A stretch of 64,000 nucleotides of DNA, taken from contig JACRPO010000012.1 of NCBI GenBank assembly GCA_016223165.1, forward strand, positions 496,001-560,000, in the 5' to 3' direction. The notes beneath the pieces are model-generated. The model searched no databases. It was not told where the DNA came from and worked only from the letters and a program-made list of their open reading frames with translations. Made by a program: the position numbers and the translations under genes. This document shows positions 48,572-57,353 of this stretch, one piece after another. How positions within the stretch are numbered: position 1 is the first letter of the stretch; each line of letters starts with the position of its first letter. This stretch comes from Burkholderiales bacterium. GTDB taxonomy: Bacteria; Pseudomonadota; Gammaproteobacteria; Burkholderiales; Burkholderiaceae_C.

Positions 48572-49138
48572 ATGGAATTCGACCGGCTCAGCAACGATCT
48601 CAAGGAGCTACGCAAGCGCAACCGCGGGCTCGCGTTGGCGCTCGGCGGTTTGGTCCTGGGCCAGTTGCTGTCGCTCGTGATCATCCTGAACCTGCTGGGC
48701 TCGGTGCGCACGCTGGTCGTGCCGCCGTCGATCAACAAGTCCTTCTGGGTCGAGCGCGACAAGGCCAGTGCCGAGTACCTCGAGCAGATGGGCAGCTTCA
48801 TCGCCTGGCTGGTGCTCGACGTGACGCCTTCTTCCGTCGACTGGAAGAAGGACGTGCTGCTCGGCTACGTCGAGCCCGATCAGCACGGCGCGTTCCGGGT
48901 CCGCCAGGAGATCGAGGCCGCCCGGCTCAAGCGCATCAATGCGAGCACGGCCTTCATGCCGCAGCAGCTCGTCCCGAGCGAAGACACGCAAAGCGTCGTC
49001 GTTCGCGGTCGCCTGCGAACCCTGGTCAACGCCCAGGAAACCAGCAACGAGGCGAAGACCTACCTGGTCGAGTTCAGCTACGCCGGCGGGCGCATGCATC
49101 TCAAGACGTTCAAGGAGGTGCCGCATGCGGCTCCCTGA
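48572..49138 (+). CDS. traE: Type IV secretion protein TraE
   Basis: The 188-residue protein has one N-terminal membrane anchor (ALALGGLVLGQLLSLVIIL) and a periplasmic domain containing SVRTLVVPPSINKSFWVE and a C-terminal AKTYLVEFSYAGGRMHLKTF, as in F TraE (VirB8-like). It helps to nucleate the pilus assembly platform. It overlaps traK by 14 bp. Confidence 0.94.
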   Translation: MEFDRLSNDLKELRKRNRGLALALGGLVLGQLLSLVIILNLLGSVRTLVVPPSINKSFWVERDKASAEYLEQMGSFIAWLVLDVTPSSVDWKKDVLLGYVEPDQHGAFRVRQEIEAARLKRINASTAFMPQQLVPSEDTQSVVVRGRLRTLVNAQETSNEAKTYLVEFSYAGGRMHLKTFKEVPHAAP

Positions 49139-50000
49139 CCATGCCCGGGTGATCCTCGCGGTGTTCACTGTGCTGGCAGCAGCGCTCATCGAGCCGGCCC
49201 ACGCGCTCCAGGTCGTCGAGGGTCGCGACGGCATCGCGATTGAAGCCATCGTCTCGATCAAGGAGCCCACCCGCATCCGCATCGAAGGCGCACCGATCAC
49301 CGACGTGTTCGGCAACATCTACTCGAGCAACTGCGGTGGCCCGTTGCCGGCGCCGGCCAACAGCACGCCGCTCGCAGGCGGCTCGACCATCGCGCCCTTG
49401 CCGGTGCCGCTCGTCAACCCGACGGGCGAAGTCGTCCTCGAATGCGACCGCGACAAGGGCGAGATCTACATCCGCCCCGTCGGCGAGTCCGGCAAGCCGG
49501 TCAACCTGTTCGTCTCGTCGGCGCACGCGACGTACACGCTGGTCTTGCGCCGCGCCGACACACCGGCCGACACGATCGTGATCCGCGACCGGACGATCAA
49601 GGCTTCCGCGTCACCGAGCGGTGCGGGCAGCTCGATTACCAGTTCGGCGCCGCTCGGCACATCGGCCCATCACGTTCGCGCGCTGAAGGCGCTGCTCGTG
49701 GCGATGGCGTCGGACCGAACGCCGTCCGACGTCCGCATCGATGAACTGGATCAGCCGATCCAGCTCTGGGCCGAGGCCAAGTTTTGGTTGGTGCGGCGTT
49801 TCGAGGGCCGCAACCTAATCGGCGAGCGCTACCTGCTGACGAACATCAGCAGCTCGATCATGGTGCTGGCCGAGCAGGAGTTCGATCGGCCCGACGCCGC
49901 CGATGGCGGCCAGGTGCTCGCGGTCGCGATCGAGAACCACAACCTGCGCCCGGGCGAAAGCACCGGCGTCTACGTGATCCGCCGCGGAGGCACGCGATGA
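49125..50000 (+). CDS. traK: Type IV secretion outer-membrane core protein TraK
   Basis: A 291-residue secreted protein with signal peptide (VILAVFTVLAAALIEPAHA). TraK/VirB9-like strands follow, including GDKG-like ECDRDKGEIYIRPVGE, LFVSSAHATYTLVLRRAD and LRPGESTGVYVIRRGG at the end. TraK forms the outer-membrane core complex with TraB and TraV. It overlaps traB by 4 bp (ATGA). A longer in-frame open stretch upstream is antisense or shadow sequence. Confidence 0.92.
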   Translation: MRLPDHARVILAVFTVLAAALIEPAHALQVVEGRDGIAIEAIVSIKEPTRIRIEGAPITDVFGNIYSSNCGGPLPAPANSTPLAGGSTIAPLPVPLVNPTGEVVLECDRDKGEIYIRPVGESGKPVNLFVSSAHATYTLVLRRADTPADTIVIRDRTIKASASPSGAGSSITSSAPLGTSAHHVRALKALLVAMASDRTPSDVRIDELDQPIQLWAEAKFWLVRRFEGRNLIGERYLLTNISSSIMVLAEQEFDRPDAADGGQVLAVAIENHNLRPGESTGVYVIRRGGTR

Positions 50001-51406
50001 ACGCGCCCTCGCAACGCATGCTGTCCGGCCTCCGCGAGAACGCGCGCGCCGTGATCGACCGGTTGTCGCCGCGGCAGCGGCAGTTCGCGATGCTTGGCGG
50101 CATCCTGACGGTCGGTGTCGGGCTGCTGTGGCTGGTGTTCGCTTCAGGCAGCTCCACGCCGACGGACATTGCCGCCAAGCGCGCCGGTGGCACGCCCAGT
50201 GCGGTCACGAACATCGGCGTGATGCCCTCGGGGCAGCAGGTCAATCCTGTCGACCAATGGGTCGGCACCGCCGGCAGCAAGCTGGCTCAGTACGAAGCCG
50301 AGCGCGAGGAGCAGTCTCGCCTGAACAGGGATCGCCAGACCTTCGAAGCGCAGACGATGAAGCGCTTCACCGAGCTGGAGCAGCGCCTGACCTCGGCGGT
50401 TCAAGCGGCAGCCGCAGCGCCGGCTCCAGTGCCAGTCGTGCCGGCGCCGCCAGCGCCCGTGCAGCCCGCGATACCGACGCTGGCGATGCGACCGGCAGCC
50501 GCCTTGCCACCTCCACCGGCGCGAGGTAGCACCAGCGGCATGCCACCCGGCGTTCCGGGTCTGGCACCCACCATGCCATTGGTGCCGCCAACTCCCGTGG
50601 TGCCCGCGCTCACGCGCATCACGGTGACGGCCAGGCAACCCGCTGACGCAGCGTCGCCCACCACGGCATCGGCAGGATCTTCGACGAGCGGCGAACCACG
50701 GACGGTCTCGACCTTCCTGCCGGTGTCGTTCACCCGCGGTGTGCTGCTCGGCGGGCTCGACGCGCCGACGGGCGGCCAGGCGCAATCGAACCCGCACCCG
50801 GTGCTGATCCGCCTGTCGGACAACTCGGTCCTGCCCAACCGATTCCGAGGCGAGTACCGCGAGTGCTTCGTCATCGCAGCCGGATACGGCGACATCAGCT
50901 CGGAGCGAGCGTACCTGCGCACCGAGAGCTTGTCGTGCGTTCGGTCGGACGGAGCGGCCCTCGAGGTCAAGCTCCAAGGCAGCGTCTACGGCGAGGACGG
51001 CAAGGTCGGCATGCGTGGCCGACTGGTGACCAAGCAAGGCCAGATGCTCGCCAACGCCCTGCTGGCCGGTGTCGTCAGCGGCATCGGGCAAGGCGTCTCC
51101 ACGGCCTCGACGACATACAGCACGTCGGCGCTCGGAACGATCGCCAGCGCCAGCGGCGCCGACGCGTACCGCGCCGGCATCGGCAGCGGCGTCGGCAAGG
51201 CCCTTGATCGCCTGGCCAGCTACTACATCAAGCTCGCCGAGAACACCTTCCCGGTGATCGAGGTCGATGCCGGCCGCGAGATCGACGTCGTTATCACGAA
51301 GGGCGTGCGCATCGAGGTGCCGCTCACCGCTTCGGCGTCAGCCGTTGCTCCGGCCCAACCCTCCCGAACTCGTCTGCAGGAGCCCTCCGATGACGGCAAT
51401 TACTGA
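49997..51406 (+). CDS. traB: Type IV secretion core protein TraB
   Basis: The 469-residue protein has one N-terminal membrane anchor (FAMLGGILTVGVGLLWLVFA), a coiled coil rich in Glu/Gln, a Pro/Ala-rich periplasm-spanning segment and a C-terminal TraB/VirB10 domain (FTRGVLLGGLDAPTGG, RGEYRECFVIAAGYGDISSE, EVDAGREIDVVITKGV). TraB spans both membranes and transmits energy from the ATPases to the pore. The C-terminus overlaps the dsbC-like gene by 17 bp. Confidence 0.94.
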   Translation: MNAPSQRMLSGLRENARAVIDRLSPRQRQFAMLGGILTVGVGLLWLVFASGSSTPTDIAAKRAGGTPSAVTNIGVMPSGQQVNPVDQWVGTAGSKLAQYEAEREEQSRLNRDRQTFEAQTMKRFTELEQRLTSAVQAAAAAPAPVPVVPAPPAPVQPAIPTLAMRPAAALPPPPARGSTSGMPPGVPGLAPTMPLVPPTPVVPALTRITVTARQPADAASPTTASAGSSTSGEPRTVSTFLPVSFTRGVLLGGLDAPTGGQAQSNPHPVLIRLSDNSVLPNRFRGEYRECFVIAAGYGDISSERAYLRTESLSCVRSDGAALEVKLQGSVYGEDGKVGMRGRLVTKQGQMLANALLAGVVSGIGQGVSTASTTYSTSALGTIASASGADAYRAGIGSGVGKALDRLASYYIKLAENTFPVIEVDAGREIDVVITKGVRIEVPLTASASAVAPAQPSRTRLQEPSDDGNY

Positions 51407-52202
51407 AGCGCTGCGCCTTGCGCGCCGGGCGATGCAAGCCCTGCTGCTTGTCGGCAGCCTGGCCGCGACTCTTCTGGTCACGCCCCACGCGAATGCAGCA
51501 AGTCCGGATGAAACCAGGTTGCTCCAGCGCCTTCGCAAGGCGCATCCCGGTACCACCTTCACGCAGGTTCAGCGGTCCCCGGTCGAAGGTCTCTACGAAG
51601 TCTGGATGAACGGCAACGTGGCCTTCGTCTCGGCGAAGAGCCCGCGCTACTTCGTCTTCGGGCGCGTCTTCGACACGCAGACCATGCGCGACCTGACCGG
51701 ACCCAAGCTGGCCGCAGCGATACCCGCTTCTCGCTCGGTTGTGAACGCCGAGCCGGAGAAGGTGGACTTCGCGCAGCTACCACTGTCCGACGCCATCAAG
51801 ACCGTGCATGGCAACGGCCAGCGCAAGCTCGCCGTGTTCAGCGACCCCGGTTGCGGCTACTGCCGGCAACTCGAGCCCGAGCTGGCTCGCCTCGACGACG
51901 TCACGATCTACACCTTCCTCGTGCCATTCCAGGGCGCCGCGACGCCGATCGCACTGTGGTGTTCGACCGACCGCGCACAGGCGTGGCAGCGCTACATGCT
52001 GCAAGGCGACACCACCGCGCTCCGGACGCAGGCGTGCGATCACCCTATCGAGCGCAACCTGGCGCTCGCCAGGCAGCTTGGCGTGCAGGGCACTCCGACG
52101 CTGTTCTGGGCCGATGGCGGTCGCACCGACGGCTACGTCGGTCATGCGGTGCTCGATGCACGCCTGAAGCAATCCGCGGTGTCGTCGGAGGTGCGGCCAT
52201 GA
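51390..52202 (+). CDS. dsbC: DsbC-like periplasmic disulfide isomerase
   Basis: A 270-residue protein with a signal peptide (LLLVGSLAATLLVTPHANA), an N-terminal dimerisation-type segment and a thioredoxin fold with active site CGYC at residues 155-158 (FSDPGCGYCRQLEPEL) and the cis-Pro loop in GVQGTPTLFW. It should correct disulfides in Cys-rich transfer proteins such as TraN, TraU and TraH. Placement between traB and traV/traC is that of SXT-type operons. Overlaps traV by 4 bp. Confidence 0.92.
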   Translation: MTAITEALRLARRAMQALLLVGSLAATLLVTPHANAASPDETRLLQRLRKAHPGTTFTQVQRSPVEGLYEVWMNGNVAFVSAKSPRYFVFGRVFDTQTMRDLTGPKLAAAIPASRSVVNAEPEKVDFAQLPLSDAIKTVHGNGQRKLAVFSDPGCGYCRQLEPELARLDDVTIYTFLVPFQGAATPIALWCSTDRAQAWQRYMLQGDTTALRTQACDHPIERNLALARQLGVQGTPTLFWADGGRTDGYVGHAVLDARLKQSAVSSEVRP

Positions 52203-52861
52203 ATCGCTTCGCTGCGATGGCGGCACTGCTTGCGCTGCTGCTGGCTGGGTGTTCCAGCATGTCCGGGCTCAGCGGCAGCTCGAGCTACGCCTGCAAGGCG
52301 CCCGAGGGCGTGGCCTGCGACTCGGTGTCCGGCACCTATGCCAACGCAGTGCAGAACAACCTGCCGAGCCAGCAAGGACGCGCGATCGACAAGCCGAGTG
52401 TCGCCCGCCCCGAACGGATGACGGACCCGCCCAGACTCGCCCCGCGTCTCGGCAACACAGCCACCCCGCCCGCGGCTGTCGGCCTGCCGCCGACACCGGT
52501 CGCATTGCGCTCGGCACCACGGGTCCTTCGCCTGTGGTTCAAGCCCTGGGAGGACGCCGACAACGACCTGTACGACCAGGGCTACGTCTACGTGCAGATC
52601 GACCCCGGGCGGTGGCAGGTCGATCACGTGCAACGCCAGATCCGCGAGGCGTACGCGCCGCTCAAGCCGCCGCCGCGCGCGAGTGGCGCTGGCGACACGA
52701 CAACGGGCGCGAACGCACTCCGGCCTGTGCCGCACCCCGGGATGCCCATCCCGCTGGTTCCGGCTGCATCAAGGCCAAGCGAAGGCGACGTTCGCCCCGC
52801 AGACGCGCGTGTCCCGACGCTGCGCGACCCCAGCGACGACCGCGACGACGGCAACGAATAG
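52199..52861 (+). CDS. traV: Type IV secretion lipoprotein TraV
   Basis: A 220-residue lipoprotein with lipobox LLAGC (Cys18). The TraV core has a YACKAPEGVACDSVSGTYANA cysteine pair and the C-terminal LRLWFKPWEDADNDLYDQGY with YVQIDPGRW. The remaining C-terminus is low complexity. TraV (VirB7-like) anchors TraK and TraB at the outer membrane. It ends 11 bp before traC. Confidence 0.92.
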   Translation: MNRFAAMAALLALLLAGCSSMSGLSGSSSYACKAPEGVACDSVSGTYANAVQNNLPSQQGRAIDKPSVARPERMTDPPRLAPRLGNTATPPAAVGLPPTPVALRSAPRVLRLWFKPWEDADNDLYDQGYVYVQIDPGRWQVDHVQRQIREAYAPLKPPPRASGAGDTTTGANALRPVPHPGMPIPLVPAASRPSEGDVRPADARVPTLRDPSDDRDDGNE

Positions 52862-52872
52862 AGGGGCACGCA

Positions 52873-55428
52873 ATGACACCGTTGCCCGCCTCCAGCGCGC
52901 CGCTTCGCTCGCGGCCCGTCCTCTTCGGACTCGGCCAGACGCCGGACTCGCCCGCCGAACAGTTCGCGTCCTGGTTGCCGTACTCCGCCTACCTGCCGGC
53001 CGAGCAGCTCTTCGTCAACCGCGACAGCCTCGGCTTCCTGCTCGAGCTGATGCCCCAGTCTGGCGCCGACGAGCGCATGGCCGAGGTGCTGGTCTCGCTG
53101 TACGCCAACTGCCCGGCCGGCACAGGCATCCAGTTCCACCTGTTCGGCTCGCCGCACATCCGCGAACAGTTGCGCCGCTATGCCAATCTGCGGGTCGAGG
53201 ATGTGGACCAGGCCGACAAGGCGCACCACTGGGGCCGGCCGGCTCGCAACGACAACCTCTTCCGCCGCCTCGGGCGGCAGCGGGTCGGCCACCTTCTGGC
53301 CGGCGCGCAGCAGTCGCTGACGACGGGGTTCCACTACACGCTGCGGGATTTCCGGCTCATGCTCAGCGTCACCTCGCCCGGCGACGCCGACAACCTGACG
53401 CGTCGCGACCAGGTGCTGATGCTGCGCGAGTCGATGTCCTCGACGCTGCGCTCGGCGCTGCTGCCGAACCAGGTCTGCGACTGCGCGGCGCTGATCAACT
53501 GGTGCGCGCTGTTCACCAACCCCGACCGCATCTCGCAGACGGATGCGCCGAACCTGCATTACGACGATGGCCGCGAGATCCGCGACCAGATCGTCGACTT
53601 CGACACCATCCAGGACGTCGTGCCCGGCGGGCTGCGGCTGTGGAAGGAGAGCTCGGCCGACATCCTCGAAGCGCGCTTCTACTCGATCAAGAGCTTTCCG
53701 GAGCACTTCGCGCTCTGGCAGATGGGCTCACTGATCGGCGACCTGATGCAGCCGGCGCTGCAGTACACGGCGCCCTTCCTGCTGACGATGGGCGCGCACG
53801 TGCTCGACCCCAACGTCACGCGCTCGGTGGTCACCGCCAACCACGTGCGCGCCACGCAGAACGCCAAGAGCAAGATGGCCGACGTGATGCCCGATGTGGG
53901 CAAGAAGCTGCAGGACTGGACTGCAGCGGCCGACGCGATCGACACCGGCGGCAGTCTGGTGAGCCTGTACCACCAGCTCGCGATCTTCTCGCCGCCGGGG
54001 CTCGCGGTCTCAGCGCACGAGACCGCCAACGCGATCTGGCGCGGCCGGGGCTTCCAGCTCAACGCCGATACCTACATGCACCGCCAGGCGCTGCTCGCAA
54101 GCCTGCCGATGACGCTGTCGGAGCGTTTCCACCGCGACCTGGCCAAGATGCGCCGCGTCTCGCGCAAGACGATGGCCAATGCGATCCACCTCGCGCCCTT
54201 GATCGGCGAGTGGCGCGGTACACGAACGCCGGCACTGGTCTTCGGCGGCAGGCGCGGCCAGCTGATGACGCTGGACCTGTTCGACAACGACCTCGGCAAC
54301 TACAACTTCGCGATCATCGGCGCGCCGGGATCGGGCAAGTCGGTGCTGATGAACGAGATGGCCTGGTCGTACCGCGCGATCGGTGCCCGGGTCTGGATGC
54401 TGGACCTCGGCCGCAGCTTCGAGAAGCTGTGCCGCAAAGCCAACGGCACCTACATCGAGTTCAGGCCCGATGTCGCGATCTGCCTGAACCCATTCACGCA
54501 TGTCGCCGACATCCAGGAAGACATCGACATGCTGGTGCCGGCGATCTCGAAGATGGCCTCGATGTCGCGCCCGCTGGACGAGGTTCAGTACAAGGCCATC
54601 TCGGCGATGGTGCTGCGCTTGTTCCGCCAGTACGGCAACGAGCTGACGGTCACCGCGCTGCGCGACGCTTTCAAGACCGGAACGATCGAAGAACTCGGCG
54701 TGCGCGACGACCCGCGCATCCGCGACCTGGCGGTGATGCTGAACCCGTACGCCAGCGGCGGCCAGTACGAGCGCTTCTTCGAGGGCCGCAACAGCGTCGA
54801 CTTCTCGAACGACTTCATCGTCGTCGAGAACGAGGAGCTCAAGCGCCGCCCGGACCTGCACGCCGTCGTCAACATCCTGCTGCTGCACCAGATCACCGGC
54901 GAGATGTACCTGACGCGCAACCGGCGCAAGGTACTCTTCATCGACGAGTTGAAGCAGCAGCTCGGCGACATCGGCGCCGACGATCCGGTGAAGGCGGCCG
55001 TGGTCGAGGAAGCCGCCCGGCGCGCGCGCAAGTACGGCGGCTCGCTCGGCACCGCGACGCAGAGTGCCGACGATTACTACGGCTCGGCGCAGATGGAGGC
55101 CGCCTTCAACTGCTCGGACTGGGTGTTCCTGCTGCGGCAGAAGCCCGAATCGATCGAGATGCTCGATCGCAAGGGCCGATTGTCGATGGACGAGCCGAAG
55201 AAGCGGCTGCTGAACTCGCTGCGCACCGAGCCCGGCGTGTTCTCGGAGCTGTACATCTCTTCGCCGGTGGGCGAAGGCGTGGCCCGCAACATCCTCGACC
55301 CGGCCACGCACCTCTTGTTCTCGAACAAGCTCGAGGACAACGCGCCGATCGACGAGCTGCGGGCGCAGGGCTACAGCATCGACGACGCGATCGCCGAGCT
55401 GCTGCGGCGCCGAGGGCATGCCGTATGA
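52873..55428 (+). CDS. traC: Type IV secretion ATPase TraC
   Basis: An 851-residue VirB4-type ATPase with Walker A GAPGSGKS at residues 483-490 and later VLFIDELKQQLGD as Walker B. Signature stretches include QFASWLPYSAYLPAEQLFVN near the start, AMVLRLFRQYGNELTVTAL, and TATQSADDYYGS. It powers pilus assembly at the inner membrane. The frame is open far upstream, but the ATG at MTPLPASSAP follows GAGGGGCACGCA and the family N-terminus. It overlaps trbI by 4 bp. Confidence 0.96.
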   Translation: MTPLPASSAPLRSRPVLFGLGQTPDSPAEQFASWLPYSAYLPAEQLFVNRDSLGFLLELMPQSGADERMAEVLVSLYANCPAGTGIQFHLFGSPHIREQLRRYANLRVEDVDQADKAHHWGRPARNDNLFRRLGRQRVGHLLAGAQQSLTTGFHYTLRDFRLMLSVTSPGDADNLTRRDQVLMLRESMSSTLRSALLPNQVCDCAALINWCALFTNPDRISQTDAPNLHYDDGREIRDQIVDFDTIQDVVPGGLRLWKESSADILEARFYSIKSFPEHFALWQMGSLIGDLMQPALQYTAPFLLTMGAHVLDPNVTRSVVTANHVRATQNAKSKMADVMPDVGKKLQDWTAAADAIDTGGSLVSLYHQLAIFSPPGLAVSAHETANAIWRGRGFQLNADTYMHRQALLASLPMTLSERFHRDLAKMRRVSRKTMANAIHLAPLIGEWRGTRTPALVFGGRRGQLMTLDLFDNDLGNYNFAIIGAPGSGKSVLMNEMAWSYRAIGARVWMLDLGRSFEKLCRKANGTYIEFRPDVAICLNPFTHVADIQEDIDMLVPAISKMASMSRPLDEVQYKAISAMVLRLFRQYGNELTVTALRDAFKTGTIEELGVRDDPRIRDLAVMLNPYASGGQYERFFEGRNSVDFSNDFIVVENEELKRRPDLHAVVNILLLHQITGEMYLTRNRRKVLFIDELKQQLGDIGADDPVKAAVVEEAARRARKYGGSLGTATQSADDYYGSAQMEAAFNCSDWVFLLRQKPESIEMLDRKGRLSMDEPKKRLLNSLRTEPGVFSELYISSPVGEGVARNILDPATHLLFSNKLEDNAPIDELRAQGYSIDDAIAELLRRRGHAV

Positions 55429-55817
55429 ATGCCCTCGTGCTCCACGGCGCCGTGAGCATGCTGATCGCGGCGGCATCGCTCGCCGCATACGACCACTGGG
55501 TCGTGCGCCCGGCATTGCGCGTGGGCATCGTCGATGTCGGCGAGGTCTACCGACAGAAGGAAGCCGAGTTCACGCTGATCCTCACCAAGGCCAGCTCCGA
55601 TGAGGATCGGCAGAGGGCGATGGCCCTGGCGCGCCGCTTCGCGCAACGGCTGCCTGCGGCGCTGGATGAACTGCCGCGCGACTGCGGTTGCCTGGTGGTG
55701 CTGAAAAGCGCTGTTGCGGGGGCAACGCCGCGCACGTTCGATCTGACGGCTCACCTCAAGCAGAAGGTGGAGGAGCGCCCGGATCGCCCAGCGACGCTGA
55801 AGGGAGAAGCCCCATGA
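55425..55817 (+). CDS. trbI: F-type transfer protein TrbI
   Basis: A 130-residue single-pass membrane protein: N-terminal helix (AVSMLIAAASLAAYDHWVV), then VGIVDVGEVYRQKEAEFTLIL and a ALARRFAQRLPAALDEL helix with two vicinal-type Cys in DCGCLVV. This matches TrbI_Ftype, which modulates pilus retraction and is encoded just after traC in F-like systems. It overlaps both neighbours by 4 bp. Confidence 0.85.
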   Translation: MNALVLHGAVSMLIAAASLAAYDHWVVRPALRVGIVDVGEVYRQKEAEFTLILTKASSDEDRQRAMALARRFAQRLPAALDELPRDCGCLVVLKSAVAGATPRTFDLTAHLKQKVEERPDRPATLKGEAP

Positions 55818-56377
55818 CGCTGCGCGAGTCACGGCCGGTCCGTGCGTTGGTGCTGCTGTTTGCTGACATGCGCAGGCGCTGGTACCTGTTCCTCCCGGTC
55901 TTCGGCATCTGGGCCATCGCCTACCTGCGGCTCTTCGCCGATCCGACGCCGCGCGTGCCGGTGCTCTTCAACTGGACCGGCAGCCTGCCTTGCCATGTGG
56001 CATGGCTGCAGTTTGGGCTGGGCGATCGAGCGAACGATCTGCGGCGCGGCGACTACATCGTCTTCGCGTTCGATGGTGAGGCGCAGGCAGCGTTTCCCGG
56101 GCTGCGCGGGCAACCGTTCTTCAAGATCGTGCGTGGTCTGCCCGGCGACCGGGTGACCGTGAGCGAGCGCGTCGTCTTCGTCAACGGCGAGGTGGTCGGC
56201 GTGGCGAAGACACACGCTTTCAACCGCCAGCCGTTGGAGCCCATTGCCGAGGTCGTCATCCCGGCGGGGCACTACTACGTCCAGGGCACCAGTCCTGACT
56301 CCTTCGACTCGCGCTACCGCGCGAGCGGGTTGGTGCGTGCCGGCCAGGTGCTGGGCACCGTGGTGCCCTTGTTCTGA
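55814..56377 (+). CDS. traF: S26-family signal peptidase-like TraF (TrhF)
   Basis: The 187-residue protein has an N-terminal membrane helix (YLFLPVFGIWAIAYLRLF) and the S26 motifs: catalytic Ser57 in NWTGSLPCHVAW and the general-base Lys104 in FFKIVRGLPGDRV, with GHYYVQGTSPDSFDSRYRASG near the C-terminus. It probably processes or cyclises the pilin precursor. In R391-like elements the equivalent (trhF) lies after traC, as here. Both catalytic residues are present. Confidence 0.9.
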   Translation: MTLRESRPVRALVLLFADMRRRWYLFLPVFGIWAIAYLRLFADPTPRVPVLFNWTGSLPCHVAWLQFGLGDRANDLRRGDYIVFAFDGEAQAAFPGLRGQPFFKIVRGLPGDRVTVSERVVFVNGEVVGVAKTHAFNRQPLEPIAEVVIPAGHYYVQGTSPDSFDSRYRASGLVRAGQVLGTVVPLF

Positions 56378-56388
56378 CGGAGGCCACG

Positions 56389-56727
56389 ATGGTTCTCTCC
56401 CGAGCTTCGCGAGCTTCACTTCTCATCCTGCTGTGCGGGCTTGCGCAGGCCCAGCCCGCGTCCTCGCCGACTTCGGAGGTTCCGATGGGCGACTACCTCG
56501 CGCTGCTGGAGCAGATCGCGCCTGCAGCGCGCGCCGGGGCGGACGCCTACCTTCGGGCCTACGAGCAGCACTGCCGTCGCCCGCTCACCTCGGCCGCACT
56601 GCGTCGTGCCATGTCCGAAGGCAGCGGCGATCCCGTGCTGATGGGCATGATCCGGGCCAGCGAGTTGCGCGATGCGAGCGGCGTTGCTGACCTGGCCCGG
56701 CGCGTCGACTGCAGGAGGCAGCCGTGA
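56389..56727 (+). CDS. Exported hypothetical protein within the tra operon
   Basis: A 112-residue protein with a signal peptide (SLLILLCGLAQAQPA). The small helical mature part contains YLALLEQIAPAARAGADAYLR, EQHCRRPLTSAALRRAMSE and a second Cys in RRVDCRR. The two cysteines may form a disulfide. It is inserted between the S26 peptidase and traW, overlapping traW by 4 bp. No homologue among standard F tra genes is recognised, so it may be a lineage-specific pilus accessory factor. Confidence 0.6.
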   Translation: MVLSRASRASLLILLCGLAQAQPASSPTSEVPMGDYLALLEQIAPAARAGADAYLRAYEQHCRRPLTSAALRRAMSEGSGDPVLMGMIRASELRDASGVADLARRVDCRRQP

Positions 56728-57353
56728 AGCGCTGCGTTCTGATCGCTTCTCTGGCGTGTCTTGCTGCGCCGAGCGCGCTTGCGGTCAACCTCGGCACCAT
56801 CGGTCCGACCTACGGCATTGCCGAGCCGCACCTGCTGGCCGACATCGAGCGGCGGCTGCGCGAGAAGGAGCGCACCGGAGAGCTGCAGCGACTGATCGAC
56901 GAAGCGCGTTCACGCGGCGTCGAGTCGGTGCGCCAACCGGCGCCCGTCCCAGGCCTTCGCGCCACCGAGGCCGCGCGCACCTTCTACGTTGACCCAAGCT
57001 TCACGCTCGACCGCAACGTCGTCGATGCGCAGGGGCGGCTGCTGTTCGCGGCCGGCACGCGCAAGAACCCGCTCGAAGTGGTTTCGCTCACGCGCAAGCT
57101 GCTGTTCTTCGATGCACGAGACGCGAAGCAGGTGCGACGAGCCGGCGAGCTGATGGCTTCGACGGCGGCCAACACGCCCGTCAAACCGATCCTCACCGGT
57201 GGCTCGTACCTCGATCTGATGCGCGCCTGGCGCGTGCCGGTGTACTACGACCAGCAAGGTGCGTTGAGCCGCCGCCTGGGCATCCAGCAGGTTCCGGCGT
57301 TGGTATCGCAGGAAGGCGCTCGCCTTCGCATCGACGAGCTGAGTCTGCGATGA
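56724..57353 (+). CDS. traW: Type-F assembly protein TraW
   Basis: A 209-residue periplasmic protein with signal peptide (VLIASLACLAAPSALA) and the TraW signature LGTIGPTYGIAEPHLLADIERRL, followed by RTFYVDPSFTLDRNVVDAQG, PVKPILTGGSYLDLM and a thioredoxin-like RLGIQQVPALVSQ. TraW cooperates with TraU and TrbC in F-pilus assembly. Coupled to traU by a 4-bp overlap. Confidence 0.94.
   Translation: MKRCVLIASLACLAAPSALAVNLGTIGPTYGIAEPHLLADIERRLREKERTGELQRLIDEARSRGVESVRQPAPVPGLRATEAARTFYVDPSFTLDRNVVDAQGRLLFAAGTRKNPLEVVSLTRKLLFFDARDAKQVRRAGELMASTAANTPVKPILTGGSYLDLMRAWRVPVYYDQQGALSRRLGIQQVPALVSQEGARLRIDELSLR

Noticed and set aside
52683..55424. Very long plus-strand frame in the +1 phase across traC
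   Set aside because: Arg/Pro/Ala-rich shadow. Only its last part from 55425 encodes TrbI.
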